Shown: in pieces, positions 9,166 to 18,199 of the stretch | How positions within the stretch are numbered: the first letter of the stretch is position 1 | Layout of the letters: each line of letters begins with the position of its first letter | Notes under the pieces: generated by a model | The model's database searches: none | What the model was told of the DNA's origin: nothing | The model's input: the letters and a program-made list of their open reading frames with translations, nothing else | Assembly (NCBI GenBank): GCA_017619815.1 | Contig: JAFZRR010000022.1 | Span: 1 to 39,788 of the forward strand | Reading direction: 5' to 3' | Source: Bacilli bacterium | GTDB taxonomy: Bacteria; Bacillota_I; Bacilli_A; RFN20; CAG-826 | Length of the DNA: 39,788 bases | Made by a program: the position numbers and the translations under genes

Positions 9166-9191
9166 AGGAGGTCTAAACAACCTCCTTTTTC
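9166..9191 (+). terminator. Rho-independent terminator of the lipoprotein operon
   Basis: 7-bp stem AGGAGGT/ACCTCCT around a 7-nt loop, followed by a T-run, 22 nt after the lipoprotein stop. Confidence 0.85.
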
Positions 9192-9232
9192 CTTTATATA
9201 ATATATATAAATAAGATATTAGAGGTGATACT

Positions 9233-9646
9233 ATGCACGAAAAAGATGTATTTTGCAAAATCGTTGATGGAGAAATACCTTGCTATAAATTATATGAAGA
9301 CGATGATGTCTTAGCATTTCTTGATATTTCTCAAGTGACTAAAGGACACGCTTTAGTAATTTCTAAGAAACACTACGAGAATTTCTTAAGCACTCCACAA
9401 GAAGTGATGCACAAAGTTATGGATGTCGCTCAAAGAATTGGACAAGTGTCAATTAAGCTTTTGGGCGCTAAGGGAGTTAATATTCTATCTAACTGCTATA
9501 AGGAAGCGGGACAATCCGTTATGCACTTCCACGTCCACGTTATCCCTCGTTATGGAGATGGCGAAGGCTTCGAGATTAGTATGAAAGATAATTCCAAAGG
9601 ACTTAATCTTCCTGCTATTGCAGAACAGTTCAAAAATAACTTATAA
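9233..9646 (+). CDS. HIT-family nucleotide hydrolase (Hit/HinT-like)
   Basis: 137 aa, typical length. The histidine triad is H98-F-H-V-H102 (HFHVHVIPR), with the N-terminal FCKIVDGEIP and KGHALVISKKH blocks of the Fhit/HinT branch. Family members cleave AMP or other nucleoside phosphoramidates and dinucleoside polyphosphates in the cytosol. An AGAGGTGAT ribosome-binding site precedes the ATG, and an AT-rich region that could hold its own -10 box lies after the previous terminator. It stands alone between two terminators. Confidence 0.93.
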   Translation: MHEKDVFCKIVDGEIPCYKLYEDDDVLAFLDISQVTKGHALVISKKHYENFLSTPQEVMHKVMDVAQRIGQVSIKLLGAKGVNILSNCYKEAGQSVMHFHVHVIPRYGDGEGFEISMKDNSKGLNLPAIAEQFKNNL

Positions 9647-9660
9647 AATAAGCAAAAAGA

Positions 9661-9688
9661 AAAGCACCATCGCGGTGCTTTTTTCTTT
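9661..9688. terminator. Bidirectional terminator between the HIT gene and yhaM
   Basis: 8-bp stem AAAGCACC/GGTGCTTT (9661-9668 and 9674-9681). A T-run follows on the plus strand and an A-run precedes it, which becomes a T-run for minus-strand transcripts. It can end both converging genes. Confidence 0.88.
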
Positions 9689-10623
9689 TATTCTTTTGGT
9701 TTATAGATACATCTATTATCAAGTGGATAAACCTTTTGGGAGAATTCACCTGGATTCACTCCTTCAAGGGCTTTTTCCACGATGACCATCTTACTATCTA
9801 AATTATCAATTAATGATAATAATAGAGCTTCTTTGGTCATTGGTAACACTGGGGAACCAAATTCATTACTACCATGATGGCTTAAGACCATATGTTCAAG
9901 TAATAATGGAACTTCACTTGTAATCTTAAGTCCTTCCGCGGCTCTTCTGATTTCACTAACCATAATTGAGATATGACCAAGTAATCTTCCTGTTAAGGAA
10001 TACTTATAAACAATCGGTCCTTCAAATTCGATGGTCTTACCCATATCGTGAAGAAGAATACCCGTTAATAAGATATCTTTATCAACGTTTGGATAATAGT
10101 TAGCTAAATAGACACCGAGATCCGCCATCGAGACGGTATGCATTAATAATCCAGAACCATAATCATGATGGACACTCACTGCCGCGGGATATTCAAATAG
10201 ATTTGGAGATAATCTTTTGATTTCATAATCTAATATCTTTCTGCAGTCTTCATTTTTAATGCTTTCCACATGTGCGTTAAATCTAGCAATTAATTCTTCT
10301 TTAGGAACTGGAGGTTGTTTAATAAATTTAACAATATCAATATCCTTTGGATCCACGACTTCTCCAGAAAGGATTTTTACTTGTAAAGAATCTTTATATT
10401 TAAGAACTTCCGCATCGATATATACGACATTACCTTGAGCGTATATACTTTCATCTTCTACACTTGCTTCCCATTTCTTTCCGTTCACTGTGCCAGAAGC
10501 ATCTTTGAGTTCAAGGTTCATATATGCACTACCTTGGTTGTTTACACACTTCGCACTGCTATTAACTAAGAATTGTCCAGAGATATGTTCTCCGTCTTTA
10601 AATTCAATAATCATTTTCACCAT
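9688..10623 (-). CDS. yhaM: YhaM-type 3'-5' exoribonuclease
   Basis: 311 aa, the family length. An N-terminal OB-fold (residues 1-95) is followed by an HD phosphohydrolase domain: H162 (LLMHTVSMADL), H192-D193 (LLHDMGKTIEF) and HMVLSHHGSNEFGS. In Bacillus YhaM trims the 3' ends of single-stranded RNA and can act on DNA. The start has a GGGAG site 7 nt upstream. It overlaps the end of recX by 20 bp and is the last gene of the operon before the terminator. Confidence 0.92.
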   Translation of the reverse strand: MVKMIIEFKDGEHISGQFLVNSSAKCVNNQGSAYMNLELKDASGTVNGKKWEASVEDESIYAQGNVVYIDAEVLKYKDSLQVKILSGEVVDPKDIDIVKFIKQPPVPKEELIARFNAHVESIKNEDCRKILDYEIKRLSPNLFEYPAAVSVHHDYGSGLLMHTVSMADLGVYLANYYPNVDKDILLTGILLHDMGKTIEFEGPIVYKYSLTGRLLGHISIMVSEIRRAAEGLKITSEVPLLLEHMVLSHHGSNEFGSPVLPMTKEALLLSLIDNLDSKMVIVEKALEGVNPGEFSQKVYPLDNRCIYKPKE

Positions 10624-11413
10624 AATATTTCTCCCATCTAGATAAAATATCTTTTGTTTTATAACCTTTACTTCTTAAGAAGGTCACTACTTTATTCTTA
10701 AGTTCATATCCTTCGTATTTATTTTTATATCTTAAATATGTCTTATCAAAATCTTTCTTTAACTTATCTAACTCTTCTTTATCATTTGGTTTAGATAAGT
10801 GATTGAGTGTTTCCAGCACGACATCATTATCAAATCCTAAAGATAATAAATTACGATAGATATGTTGTTTCTTTTGTTCGTAAGAATACTTCGCGTATTT
10901 CTTCTCTAATTTATTTAAATTATTAAGAGCTTTCTTCTTTTCTACGTTATAGGGGAAGGAGATACGAGAGAGGTTTTCATTAAATACCCCTTTATTGGCC
11001 AAATCAGCGATTATTTTGTTTTTCCCGATATTTCTTTCATTCCCGTACTCTATCGTGTCTAAAATGAGCATTTTATCATTGATAAGATCATTGCTCTTTA
11101 AAACTTTGATGACTTGGTCCACAGCGGACTTATTCGCATCTTCTTTTGCATATAATTTTTCTCTCATCTTCCATTCGGAATAATGTTTCTTCTTTAATAA
11201 AGAGATGGCGTATTTCATTAAAGAAGCAGAAGCATTAAAAGTGGTTAATTCTTTTATTTGTTTGTTATCTAAGGTTTTACCTTCATATAAATAAAAGTTT
11301 CCCATCACTTCTGGGACTAAAGTTAATTTGCTTTTATCACTAAAAGAGATAACGACGTTCTTTTTATTTATTTTTAATTTAATAATTGTTTTACCAGAAC
11401 TTTTTGAGGGCAC
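10604..11413 (-). CDS. recX: RecX regulatory protein
   Basis: 269 aa with a GTG start. I prefer this start to the ATG at 11452 because a perfect GGAGGT site (11422-11427) sits 9 nt upstream of the GTG. It keeps the recX beginning 23 bp inside the 3' end of the glycosyltransferase gene. The family signature lies in the three-helix repeats (AISLLKKKHYSEWKMREKL; VIKVLKSNDLINDKM; SLGFDNDVVLETL). The length matches the long RecX of Bacilli. RecX binds RecA filaments and limits or modulates recombination. It ends in TGA, which shows that this organism uses TGA as a stop. Confidence 0.85.
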   Translation of the reverse strand: MPSKSSGKTIIKLKINKKNVVISFSDKSKLTLVPEVMGNFYLYEGKTLDNKQIKELTTFNASASLMKYAISLLKKKHYSEWKMREKLYAKEDANKSAVDQVIKVLKSNDLINDKMLILDTIEYGNERNIGKNKIIADLANKGVFNENLSRISFPYNVEKKKALNNLNKLEKKYAKYSYEQKKQHIYRNLLSLGFDNDVVLETLNHLSKPNDKEELDKLKKDFDKTYLRYKNKYEGYELKNKVVTFLRSKGYKTKDILSRWEKYYGENDY

Positions 11414-12566
11414 GGTTATATACCTCCATGATGTTCTCATAAAATTTATCAATTGAATATATATCTACGACTTTATAAGAATTGCTAATTATTTCTTTTC
11501 TTCCTTCTTCACTTAAAGCGAAGATTCTTTCACTTTTCTCAACGAAAGATTCTTCATCTGTAAAGAAGAAACCATTATATCCATCCATAATGGTATCTGC
11601 GAGGTTAGTGTCAAATCTCGCTAAAACGATTGTGCCACTAGCCATGGCTTCCATAAATGTTAAACCTTGTGTCTCTGTGATAGAGGCGGAAGTATATATA
11701 TCAGCGAGATGATAATAGAAAGGAACTTCACTCGCAGGAACTTTACCAATAAAGTCCACTTTATCAGAGATATGTAATTCATGAACTAATAATTCTAATT
11801 CCGGTCTTTGTGGTCCATCCCCTACCACTAACATCTTGGTATCAACATCAGGATGTTTTTCTAAAAATGACGCAAAGCCACGGATAGAATAATCCATGCT
11901 CTTTTCTTTAGCGACACGTCCTAAAAGAAGAAAGACTTTGGTGTTTTCTCCAATACCATGTTCTTCTTTAAATTTCTTTTGTCTTTCTTTATCGATATTC
12001 TTTTCATCAAATAAAGAGAAATCAATTCCAGTAGGAACGACATTGATATAAATATCACTACCGATACTTCTCATATATTCTTTGGTCTTAATGGATGGAG
12101 TGATGAATTCTGTACAATTCTTCGCAATCGTTCTAGCATATCCTCTTAAGACTTTTTTACCCACTCTATCCATGAGTCCATGGACGACATAATATGTATA
12201 GTCTTCATAAGCGGTGTGATATGTATAGACAAGCGGAACATTGAGTTGTCTGGCCGCAATCTTCGCGAATTGACCAATACCGACATCGGTTTGGTTATGA
12301 ATTAACTCAACACCAAAATCACGTAAGATATTGACCGCTTTACGGTAATAGATATTGGTGATTCGATAACCATATATCTTTTTAATTTCAATACCAGGTA
12401 TCCAAATAATACCGTCTTTATATTCTAAAGGACCATTGGTCACTCTGGGAGCCACAACCACAACATCATGTCCATGTTTTTTTAATGTTTGAACAAGATT
12501 ATAACAAGATGTCGAAACACCATTGATGAATGGAGGATATGTATCAGTGAATAAAGCGATCTTCAT
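11391..12566 (-). CDS. Family 4 glycosyltransferase, probable diacylglycerol glucosyltransferase (alMGS-like)
   Basis: 391 aa GT-B enzyme. The start (MKIALFTDTYPPFINGVSTS) and the region around AYTSASITETQGLTFMEAMASG, with the EX7E motif in TETQGLTFMEAM, match the group of Acholeplasma monoglucosyldiacylglycerol synthase and its Firmicute relatives. The likely job is moving glucose from UDP-glucose to diacylglycerol on the inner membrane face, for membrane glycolipid or lipoteichoic acid anchor. It lies 2 bp after the gene for a flippase-like membrane protein. The ribosome-binding site is GAGGA. The exact sugar and anomer are inferred from resemblance. Confidence 0.75.
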   Translation of the reverse strand: MKIALFTDTYPPFINGVSTSCYNLVQTLKKHGHDVVVVAPRVTNGPLEYKDGIIWIPGIEIKKIYGYRITNIYYRKAVNILRDFGVELIHNQTDVGIGQFAKIAARQLNVPLVYTYHTAYEDYTYYVVHGLMDRVGKKVLRGYARTIAKNCTEFITPSIKTKEYMRSIGSDIYINVVPTGIDFSLFDEKNIDKERQKKFKEEHGIGENTKVFLLLGRVAKEKSMDYSIRGFASFLEKHPDVDTKMLVVGDGPQRPELELLVHELHISDKVDFIGKVPASEVPFYYHLADIYTSASITETQGLTFMEAMASGTIVLARFDTNLADTIMDGYNGFFFTDEESFVEKSERIFALSEEGRKEIISNSYKVVDIYSIDKFYENIMEVYNRALKKFW

Positions 12567-12568
12567 AT

Positions 12569-14032
12569 CTATTCCTCATCATCATTGATGTCTAAGGTGT
12601 TATATTCATCATCTTCAACATTCTTAGGAAGTGGTTTGTTCTTATTAGATTTAGTATTTCTAGTTTGTTTTGGTTTTGTACCTTCGGTAAGTTTCTTTAA
12701 AATGGCTTGTCTATTTAATGTTTGAGTATGAACAATAGCGTCAACTTCTTCTTTACGCATAACATAGGTTTCGTTTTGTAAAGCAACGAACGTTTCTCTG
12801 TTTGGCAAATCTTCTCTGGCTCTGGCTTCTTCTTTTGGAGAGGCGCGATAGAAAGCGGTTGTTAAACCCGCGACCACGATTGGAATGATAAATGTAATAC
12901 TTCTCCAAAGTAACAAACAGGAGACAGCGAGAGATTCAGATTTCTTCGCGAATAATACAGCTTCATCAAGTGTTGGATCACTGACAAAATAGAAACCTTC
13001 ACTTGGATTGGTTTTGTTAACAAATAACATTGTAAAGACGTATTCAGATACACCTGCGGATCCAGGAATTGGAATAATACCAGTAATCATTTGGTGATAG
13101 TTTCCTAAGAAGACACTATCCCAGAAATATTGGAAGGATGTATGTTCATTGCCTAAGGCTAAACCACAGAAATATGGAATAGAGAACTTTAGTGTCATAT
13201 AGACAGCGAATGATAATGTGACAAGAATAAAGAAAGGAATATTAGTCCATAATCTTCTAAATTCAATTTTGAAGTTTTCCACGGATATTCTTAGGTTCTC
13301 TCTTGTCTTATCAGGATTCTTGACAAGTCTTAATCTGGCTCCTAAGCCAATAACAGGTCCCATAATAAAGTTATGGAATCCATGCCAATAACCCATTAAT
13401 AAGACAATCATGATAACGGAAACATTGAGTAAGAAACCAATAATGGTTAATAACAATGTTGGAATAACTAAGGTGAATTGATCATTAAATTTGATGGAGA
13501 TATTTTCCATCGCCATAATAAGATCAAATTTAATGATAAAGGCTAATAATCCATAAATGATTAAAACCATTTGGAAGCAGATGGAATACATCGCTAAGGC
13601 ACTGACAGCGGAACTAATATGTAAGCCTTGTTTTTTATAGGTATAGGCTTGCATGATTTGTCCACCAGAAGCACCTGGAGTGACTGCGTTATAAAAGACA
13701 CCAACTTGGTCCACAGCGATAGCTTGATGGAAATGGTAATTTCTTGTATATAATCTCGCAAAGCAGAAGAGAATAAATGATCTCACCAAGATTGTTCCTA
13801 AAACAACACCTAAAATAGCAAACAACCATTTGATATCCGCTTGCGCTAAGTTAGCTAAAATAGAATCCCATTTATTCCATGTTGTTAAAACAATAGAAAC
13901 AATAGTAACAATTAAAACAAAAGAAATGTTTAAAGCGTACTTAATCGCACTCTTTTTGGATTTCTTTTTACCAGTCTTTTTATCTTGTTCGTATTGTTCG
14001 ACTTTTCTTTCTAATTCTTCATTAGGTGCCAT
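12569..14032 (-). CDS. Flippase-like integral membrane protein (LPG synthase TM / UPF0104 type)
   Basis: 487 aa. A lysine-rich cytosolic N-terminus (about residues 15-30) leads into a membrane domain with 7-8 hydrophobic segments, including the family block VDQVGVFYNAVTPGASGGQI and GIIPIPGSAGVSEYVF. The last about 90 residues are hydrophilic, first basic and then acidic. This is the membrane half of MprF-like proteins without the aminoacyl-transferase domain; relatives occur beside glycolipid glycosyltransferases. It probably handles the lipid product of the downstream enzyme. It has no visible ribosome-binding site, and a -10 box sits only 9 nt before the ATG. Confidence 0.78.
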   Translation of the reverse strand: MAPNEELERKVEQYEQDKKTGKKKSKKSAIKYALNISFVLIVTIVSIVLTTWNKWDSILANLAQADIKWLFAILGVVLGTILVRSFILFCFARLYTRNYHFHQAIAVDQVGVFYNAVTPGASGGQIMQAYTYKKQGLHISSAVSALAMYSICFQMVLIIYGLLAFIIKFDLIMAMENISIKFNDQFTLVIPTLLLTIIGFLLNVSVIMIVLLMGYWHGFHNFIMGPVIGLGARLRLVKNPDKTRENLRISVENFKIEFRRLWTNIPFFILVTLSFAVYMTLKFSIPYFCGLALGNEHTSFQYFWDSVFLGNYHQMITGIIPIPGSAGVSEYVFTMLFVNKTNPSEGFYFVSDPTLDEAVLFAKKSESLAVSCLLLWRSITFIIPIVVAGLTTAFYRASPKEEARAREDLPNRETFVALQNETYVMRKEEVDAIVHTQTLNRQAILKKLTEGTKPKQTRNTKSNKNKPLPKNVEDDEYNTLDINDDEE

Positions 14033-14041
14033 ATCGACATC

Positions 14042-14050
14042 ATTTTATCA
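14042..14050 (-). promoter_or_regulatory. Extended -10 promoter right in front of the flippase-like gene
   Basis: On the minus strand TGATAAAAT (TGN plus TAAAAT) ends 9 nt before the ATG at 14032. Transcription would start about 3 nt before the start codon, giving an almost leaderless mRNA. I see no clear -35 box. Confidence 0.45.
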
Positions 14051-14097
14051 CACATGCAATATAAATGCATTTTTTCATAGAAAATAGGAAACTTATA

Positions 14098-14138
14098 TAA
14101 AATAAAAGAGACTCTTAGTTGGTCAAAGACCAAGAGTC
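14098..14138 (-). terminator. Terminator of the surface-protein gene
   Basis: On the minus strand GACTCTTGGTC pairs with GACC plus AAGAGTC across a 3-nt loop with a small bulge (stem 14110-14138). T-rich sequence follows (14098-14109 read in reverse). It lies about 40 nt after the stop codon at 14177. Confidence 0.75.
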
Positions 14139-14176
14139 CCTTTGTTCATATAAATAAACTATTAAGTTAATTTATT

Positions 14177-16711
14177 TTAGTTTTCTTTCTTTTTGCGGAG
14201 AAAGAAGTATCCGCCAACAAATGTTGTTGTGACAAATGCTGTAATGACAACGATAACTAAGGCGTTGTTACTCATTGTAACTCCTCTCATCATATTGATG
14301 TTAGAAGCTTCTGCGATAAGATTGCTTGAGTTAATTGTTTCACCATTCGCGGTTGCCCAAGCACTTAATCTAGCATAAGCATTAGCATAAGCACTTTCCG
14401 TGCAAAATGCTAATCTGTCGCTACTAGACATAGTGTTGAAAGCTGCTTTAGCATCACTGAAGTAGTGATGGTTTTGATCAGAACAATATCCATTATTTGA
14501 TGAATAATTATTCATGTGCATAAATACATCAATAAAGCCTTGAACACTGTCAACGCTTTCAGTTGACAAATATAATGAAGCGGCCGTTTGAGATTCCGCA
14601 CGATAAAGTGAGAATCTAGGATTTGTACCATTGTTGTAATTATATTGAAGTGTATAGGTAACTGAATTGTTTTGATATTGCCAATTTTGTTCAACAGAAT
14701 AATAGGATGTTAAAACAATACCGGCTTCATTGTTTGCGATTGTGAAGTAGCATCTTGAACTCAAAACATCAACTCTTTGCAAATAGTTATTTGCAGATGT
14801 TGGAGCGGCTAAATAATAACCACCAGCAGAAAGAACATAATATCCATTTACGCTATCAACGCACCAAACTCTAAATTCTTGTGTATTGTTGTCAGCCGCA
14901 ATTGCTGTTTTTGTTGTGTTATAAGCACCGGCTGCAGTTGGTAAGAAGTTTCCGTTTGCGTGTTCTGCACCAACATAGTTAGTATTATCAGCATCAGATG
15001 GTGTGCCAATGGCAACAAGACATCCATTTGATAATACATTTACATTAGTAACAATGTTGTGAGTACCCGCAAAGGCGACAACTGTGATTGTAGCGGTTGT
15101 ACTTCCGTGTCCATCTTCACCAACAAGAGTTAATGTGGCATTACCCGCAGAAGAACCAGCGGTGATTGTAATGGAGAATGTTCCGTTATTCATAGAAACT
15201 TGACCCAATGTGACAATTGCGGAACTCAATGTTGCTTCGATGGATTCTGTGGCATTAGCTGGAGCATAGGTACCAGTATAAGTGACTGTTGCACCAGCAC
15301 CAATAGAAACATTATCGGCAGTAATACTAGTTAAATTAGTAGAAGCAGGAATATCTGATTCCAACTCATATAAATCTAATTTTGTTTGTGTATTAGCATA
15401 CAATTTAAAGTATTTAGCATTGCTTGCAGCATTATATTCAAGATAATAACCAGCATTCGCTTTATTTTCTAAAACGATATGATCGTTGTTAAATGAAAGA
15501 CTCCAATAAAAAGCATCAGTAGTAGGTGTTGAAGAAACATAATATGTTGTCAACTTATTACTGTAATATTGGAGATATCCACCATTCGTGCTATAAGCAG
15601 AATCAAAAATGGTGTAATAATTTGCATATGTATCGCTACCACGAGTGATTGTTAATAAAGCAGCGTCTGTGCTTGCTGGTAAATTAATATCATTATTAAC
15701 AATATCGATATTTGCAGGGCCTCTTCCATCTGATAATTGATCTTTACCAAGAGCTATGCTGGTTCCTGTAGCAAGAAGAATGAAACTACCAGAATTTTTC
15801 ATATTAGCTGCTTTTGTGACCTTTTTATAAATGGTTGGGGTCGCAACATCAACTGTACATTCCTTTGTGGTTGCACCAGTAGATGCAAACGACAAAGCAA
15901 CTGTTCCAACCGTATTACCTTTAACATAAATAGTTTGAGGAGCTGCTTTTGTATAATCTAGTGTCAAAGAAGAAGAATATGTTTCTCCATCTGTTGATAA
16001 AGTGACAGCGCCACCATTTTGAGAGCTTTGTGAAACGGTAATATTCGCTGTTAAATTTGAATAATCAACAGCGAGTGTCTTTTGCGTTGTTGTAGCAACT
16101 GATAAAGTGTCATTTCCTAAAATGATTGTCGGGCCACTACTTGGAGCGTTCCAAACAAATACAACTGATTTAATGAATGTTGATGAAGCGGTGCCTTTTA
16201 CTAAAGCGTGGGTGAAACCATTGTTTGCCAAATTCGACCAAGTATAAGAATAGGTTGTGCCACTGCCTGTGGTCGTGCCATTACCAACACTCGTACGTCC
16301 TGATGTGTCACTATAAGATGTGAAAGCAGCTGTTCCTCCATATAAAGCTAATGCTTTAGATGTTGTTGTCGTAACAGTAACGCTACTTAGGGTACCACCA
16401 GATGCTGTTGTCCAAATGCCACCATTGGCATTTGTTCCGCCAATTCTACCATCAGTAGTGCCTGAAGTTCCCATTAAACGATAAGAGTATTCAGCACCTG
16501 AACTCATACCAGTTATATTAGCGAGTGTCCAAGTGCTTGTGGTTTTAGAACTTAGATCAATGACAGATGAATCAATCGTATCTGTTCCGCCAACAGCAAC
16601 AGCTGATGCTCTAGCGAAGTTCTTGTTTCCTAAAGCAACGCCTGTTCCAACACCTGTTGCGAGGGCTAGGCCTAAAGCAACACCAACAATCTTTGAAATT
16701 AATTTGTTCAT
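14177..16711 (-). CDS. Large secreted surface protein with Ig-like repeats and C-terminal membrane anchor
   Basis: 844 aa. Signal peptide (residues 1-36) cut near ARASA, a Ser/Thr/Gly-rich N-terminal domain (40-190) and an Ig-like segment (about 195-290). A module at about 295-450 ends in KLDLYELES. A second Ig-like segment covers 455-547. A module at about 550-705, ending in RFSLYRAES, looks like a diverged second copy. Then a conserved-looking helical part (713-800) with two cysteines, one hydrophobic segment (816-838) and the tail RKKKEN. There is no LPXTG. The plan is that of a wall-exposed or membrane-tethered adhesin-like protein; its ligand is unknown. The ribosome-binding site is AGGAGG and the leader is long and structured. 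Confidence 0.7.
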   Translation of the reverse strand: MNKLISKIVGVALGLALATGVGTGVALGNKNFARASAVAVGGTDTIDSSVIDLSSKTTSTWTLANITGMSSGAEYSYRLMGTSGTTDGRIGGTNANGGIWTTASGGTLSSVTVTTTTSKALALYGGTAAFTSYSDTSGRTSVGNGTTTGSGTTYSYTWSNLANNGFTHALVKGTASSTFIKSVVFVWNAPSSGPTIILGNDTLSVATTTQKTLAVDYSNLTANITVSQSSQNGGAVTLSTDGETYSSSLTLDYTKAAPQTIYVKGNTVGTVALSFASTGATTKECTVDVATPTIYKKVTKAANMKNSGSFILLATGTSIALGKDQLSDGRGPANIDIVNNDINLPASTDAALLTITRGSDTYANYYTIFDSAYSTNGGYLQYYSNKLTTYYVSSTPTTDAFYWSLSFNNDHIVLENKANAGYYLEYNAASNAKYFKLYANTQTKLDLYELESDIPASTNLTSITADNVSIGAGATVTYTGTYAPANATESIEATLSSAIVTLGQVSMNNGTFSITITAGSSAGNATLTLVGEDGHGSTTATITVVAFAGTHNIVTNVNVLSNGCLVAIGTPSDADNTNYVGAEHANGNFLPTAAGAYNTTKTAIAADNNTQEFRVWCVDSVNGYYVLSAGGYYLAAPTSANNYLQRVDVLSSRCYFTIANNEAGIVLTSYYSVEQNWQYQNNSVTYTLQYNYNNGTNPRFSLYRAESQTAASLYLSTESVDSVQGFIDVFMHMNNYSSNNGYCSDQNHHYFSDAKAAFNTMSSSDRLAFCTESAYANAYARLSAWATANGETINSSNLIAEASNINMMRGVTMSNNALVIVVITAFVTTTFVGGYFFLRKKKEN

Positions 16712-16925
16712 ATAATTTTCCTCCTTTCCTTAAAGCCTCCAGCCAAGTTTTTAATTATGACTGTGAGATATGAACTTTTGTGAAAGGATTCTCTATTTTA
16801 GATAGAAGAATATGCATCGTCCTTCTAAAAAATATATATCCTTTCGTAATATAAAGAGGAGTGTCTAACATAAAGGTGGTCTCTTTGACCATAGAGATTC
16901 CCCTTATAACTCTCCTCTTATGAAG
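16712..16925 (-). promoter_or_regulatory. Long structured 5' leader of the surface-protein mRNA
   Basis: About 210 nt without a gene. Just after the predicted transcript start the RNA can form a long hairpin closed by AAGAGGAG/CTCCTCTT (arms 16912-16919 and 16854-16861). A second is closed by GAAAGGAT/ATCCTTTC (arms 16838-16845 and 16782-16789) with an inner AGAAG/CTTCT stem. An unpaired-looking stretch and the AGGAGG site lead to the ATG at 16711. It resembles no riboswitch I know. It may stabilise the mRNA or control its translation. Confidence 0.5.
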
Positions 16926-16930
16926 TTTAT

Positions 16931-16960
16931 TTTATAATAAAAAAATAAATAAGCAAGCAA
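16931..16960 (-). promoter_or_regulatory. Promoter of the surface-protein gene
   Basis: On the minus strand TTGCTT (16955-16960), an 18-nt spacer and TATAAA (16931-16936). The transcript would start near 16924, just before the first leader hairpin. Confidence 0.5.
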
Positions 16961-17021
16961 ACTTATTTACTTTTATATAGATATATTAGATGGATGTCTT
17001 ATCTATGATAAATGTTGTAGT

Positions 17022-18167
17022 TTAAGATAACATTTGTCTTAGAACAGATATAAACGTTTCTAGTTTATCTTTACTAGCAGCGTAACTAACTCGGATATAT
17101 CCTTCACCACTTTCCCCGAAAGCGGTTCCAGGAACCACTAGAACGTTATATTCATTTAATAATTTCAAACAGAATTCTCTTGAAGTCATATTAAACCTTT
17201 TAATAGATGGGAATAGATAAAATGCTCCACCAGATTCAAAACAATCTATTCCTAGTTCTTTAAAAGAGTTTAAAAGATATATTCTTCTGTTGTTATATTC
17301 ATTAACCATATTAGATACACCATCCATACACTCATCTAAAGCGGTAATTGCACCATATTGTGCGGTTGTGGGTGCGCTTAGCATGATATATTGTTGTATC
17401 TTTAATATTTCATCTAATATCTCTTTTGGGGCGCACACATATCCAAGTCTCCAACCAGTCATCGCAAAGGCTTTAGAAAAACCAGATATCAATATGGTTC
17501 TTTCTTTCATATTAGATAATGATGCAATAGAACAATGTCTATTGTTATATGTTAGCTCAGCGTATATTTCATCGCTGATAACATATAAATCATTATCTAC
17601 GATAATAGGTAACAATAATTCTAAATCCTCTTTTGTCATTACCGCACCGGTAGGGTTATTAGGGTAACTTAAGAAAATAGCTTTGGTTTTATTAGTAATA
17701 TATTTCTTTAATAAATCTGGAGTTAACTTATATCCATCATCACTAGATAAAGATATTACCACTGCTTTACCACCACACATCTCTATATCTGGTACATAAC
17801 AAATATATGTTGGTTCAGTAACTATGATTTCATCACCTGGATTTATTAGCGCAAGTAAAGCAGTTAATATTCCTTGAGAACTACCTGAAGTAAGTATTAT
17901 TTCTTCTTTATCATATTTAACATTAAATCTATTATCTAAATATTTAGATATTTTTTCTCTTAATATAGGCAAACCTTGATTAGATGTATAAAAAGTCTTT
18001 CCTTCATCTAATGATCTTTTTGCGGAATTAATAATAGGTTTAGGAGTGACAAAGTCAGGTTCACCCACACTTAAAGAAATAACATCTGGTCTTTCAGATG
18101 CGTAATTAAAGAACTCTCTGATACCAGAAGGCTTCATTTTAGTAATAAGTTTAGATAGTTCTTTCAT
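17022..18167 (-). CDS. Class I/II pyridoxal-phosphate aminotransferase (PatA/AspC-like)
   Basis: 381 aa fold-type I aminotransferase. Visible blocks are SVGEPDFVTPKP, YTSNQGLPILRE, SYPNNPTGAVM, VISDEIYAEL, the PLP lysine K232 in ISGFSKAFAMTGWRLGYV, and the C-terminal arginine in IRVSYAAS that binds the substrate carboxylate. Substrate cannot be read from sequence; aspartate, aromatic amino acids or alanine are possible. It is a single gene after the capsule terminator with no clear ribosome-binding site before its ATG. The T-rich run in front probably holds its promoter. Confidence 0.88.
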   Translation of the reverse strand: MKELSKLITKMKPSGIREFFNYASERPDVISLSVGEPDFVTPKPIINSAKRSLDEGKTFYTSNQGLPILREKISKYLDNRFNVKYDKEEIILTSGSSQGILTALLALINPGDEIIVTEPTYICYVPDIEMCGGKAVVISLSSDDGYKLTPDLLKKYITNKTKAIFLSYPNNPTGAVMTKEDLELLLPIIVDNDLYVISDEIYAELTYNNRHCSIASLSNMKERTILISGFSKAFAMTGWRLGYVCAPKEILDEILKIQQYIMLSAPTTAQYGAITALDECMDGVSNMVNEYNNRRIYLLNSFKELGIDCFESGGAFYLFPSIKRFNMTSREFCLKLLNEYNVLVVPGTAFGESGEGYIRVSYAASKDKLETFISVLRQMLS

Positions 18168-18199
18168 TTTTATGGGTTAAATATTAAAACAAGTTTATA

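Noticed and set aside
14193..16715. Open frames on the plus strand across the surface-protein gene
   Set aside because: They lie opposite a gene with signal peptide, domains and terminator, have no ribosome-binding sites and look like low-complexity shadows of the repeats.
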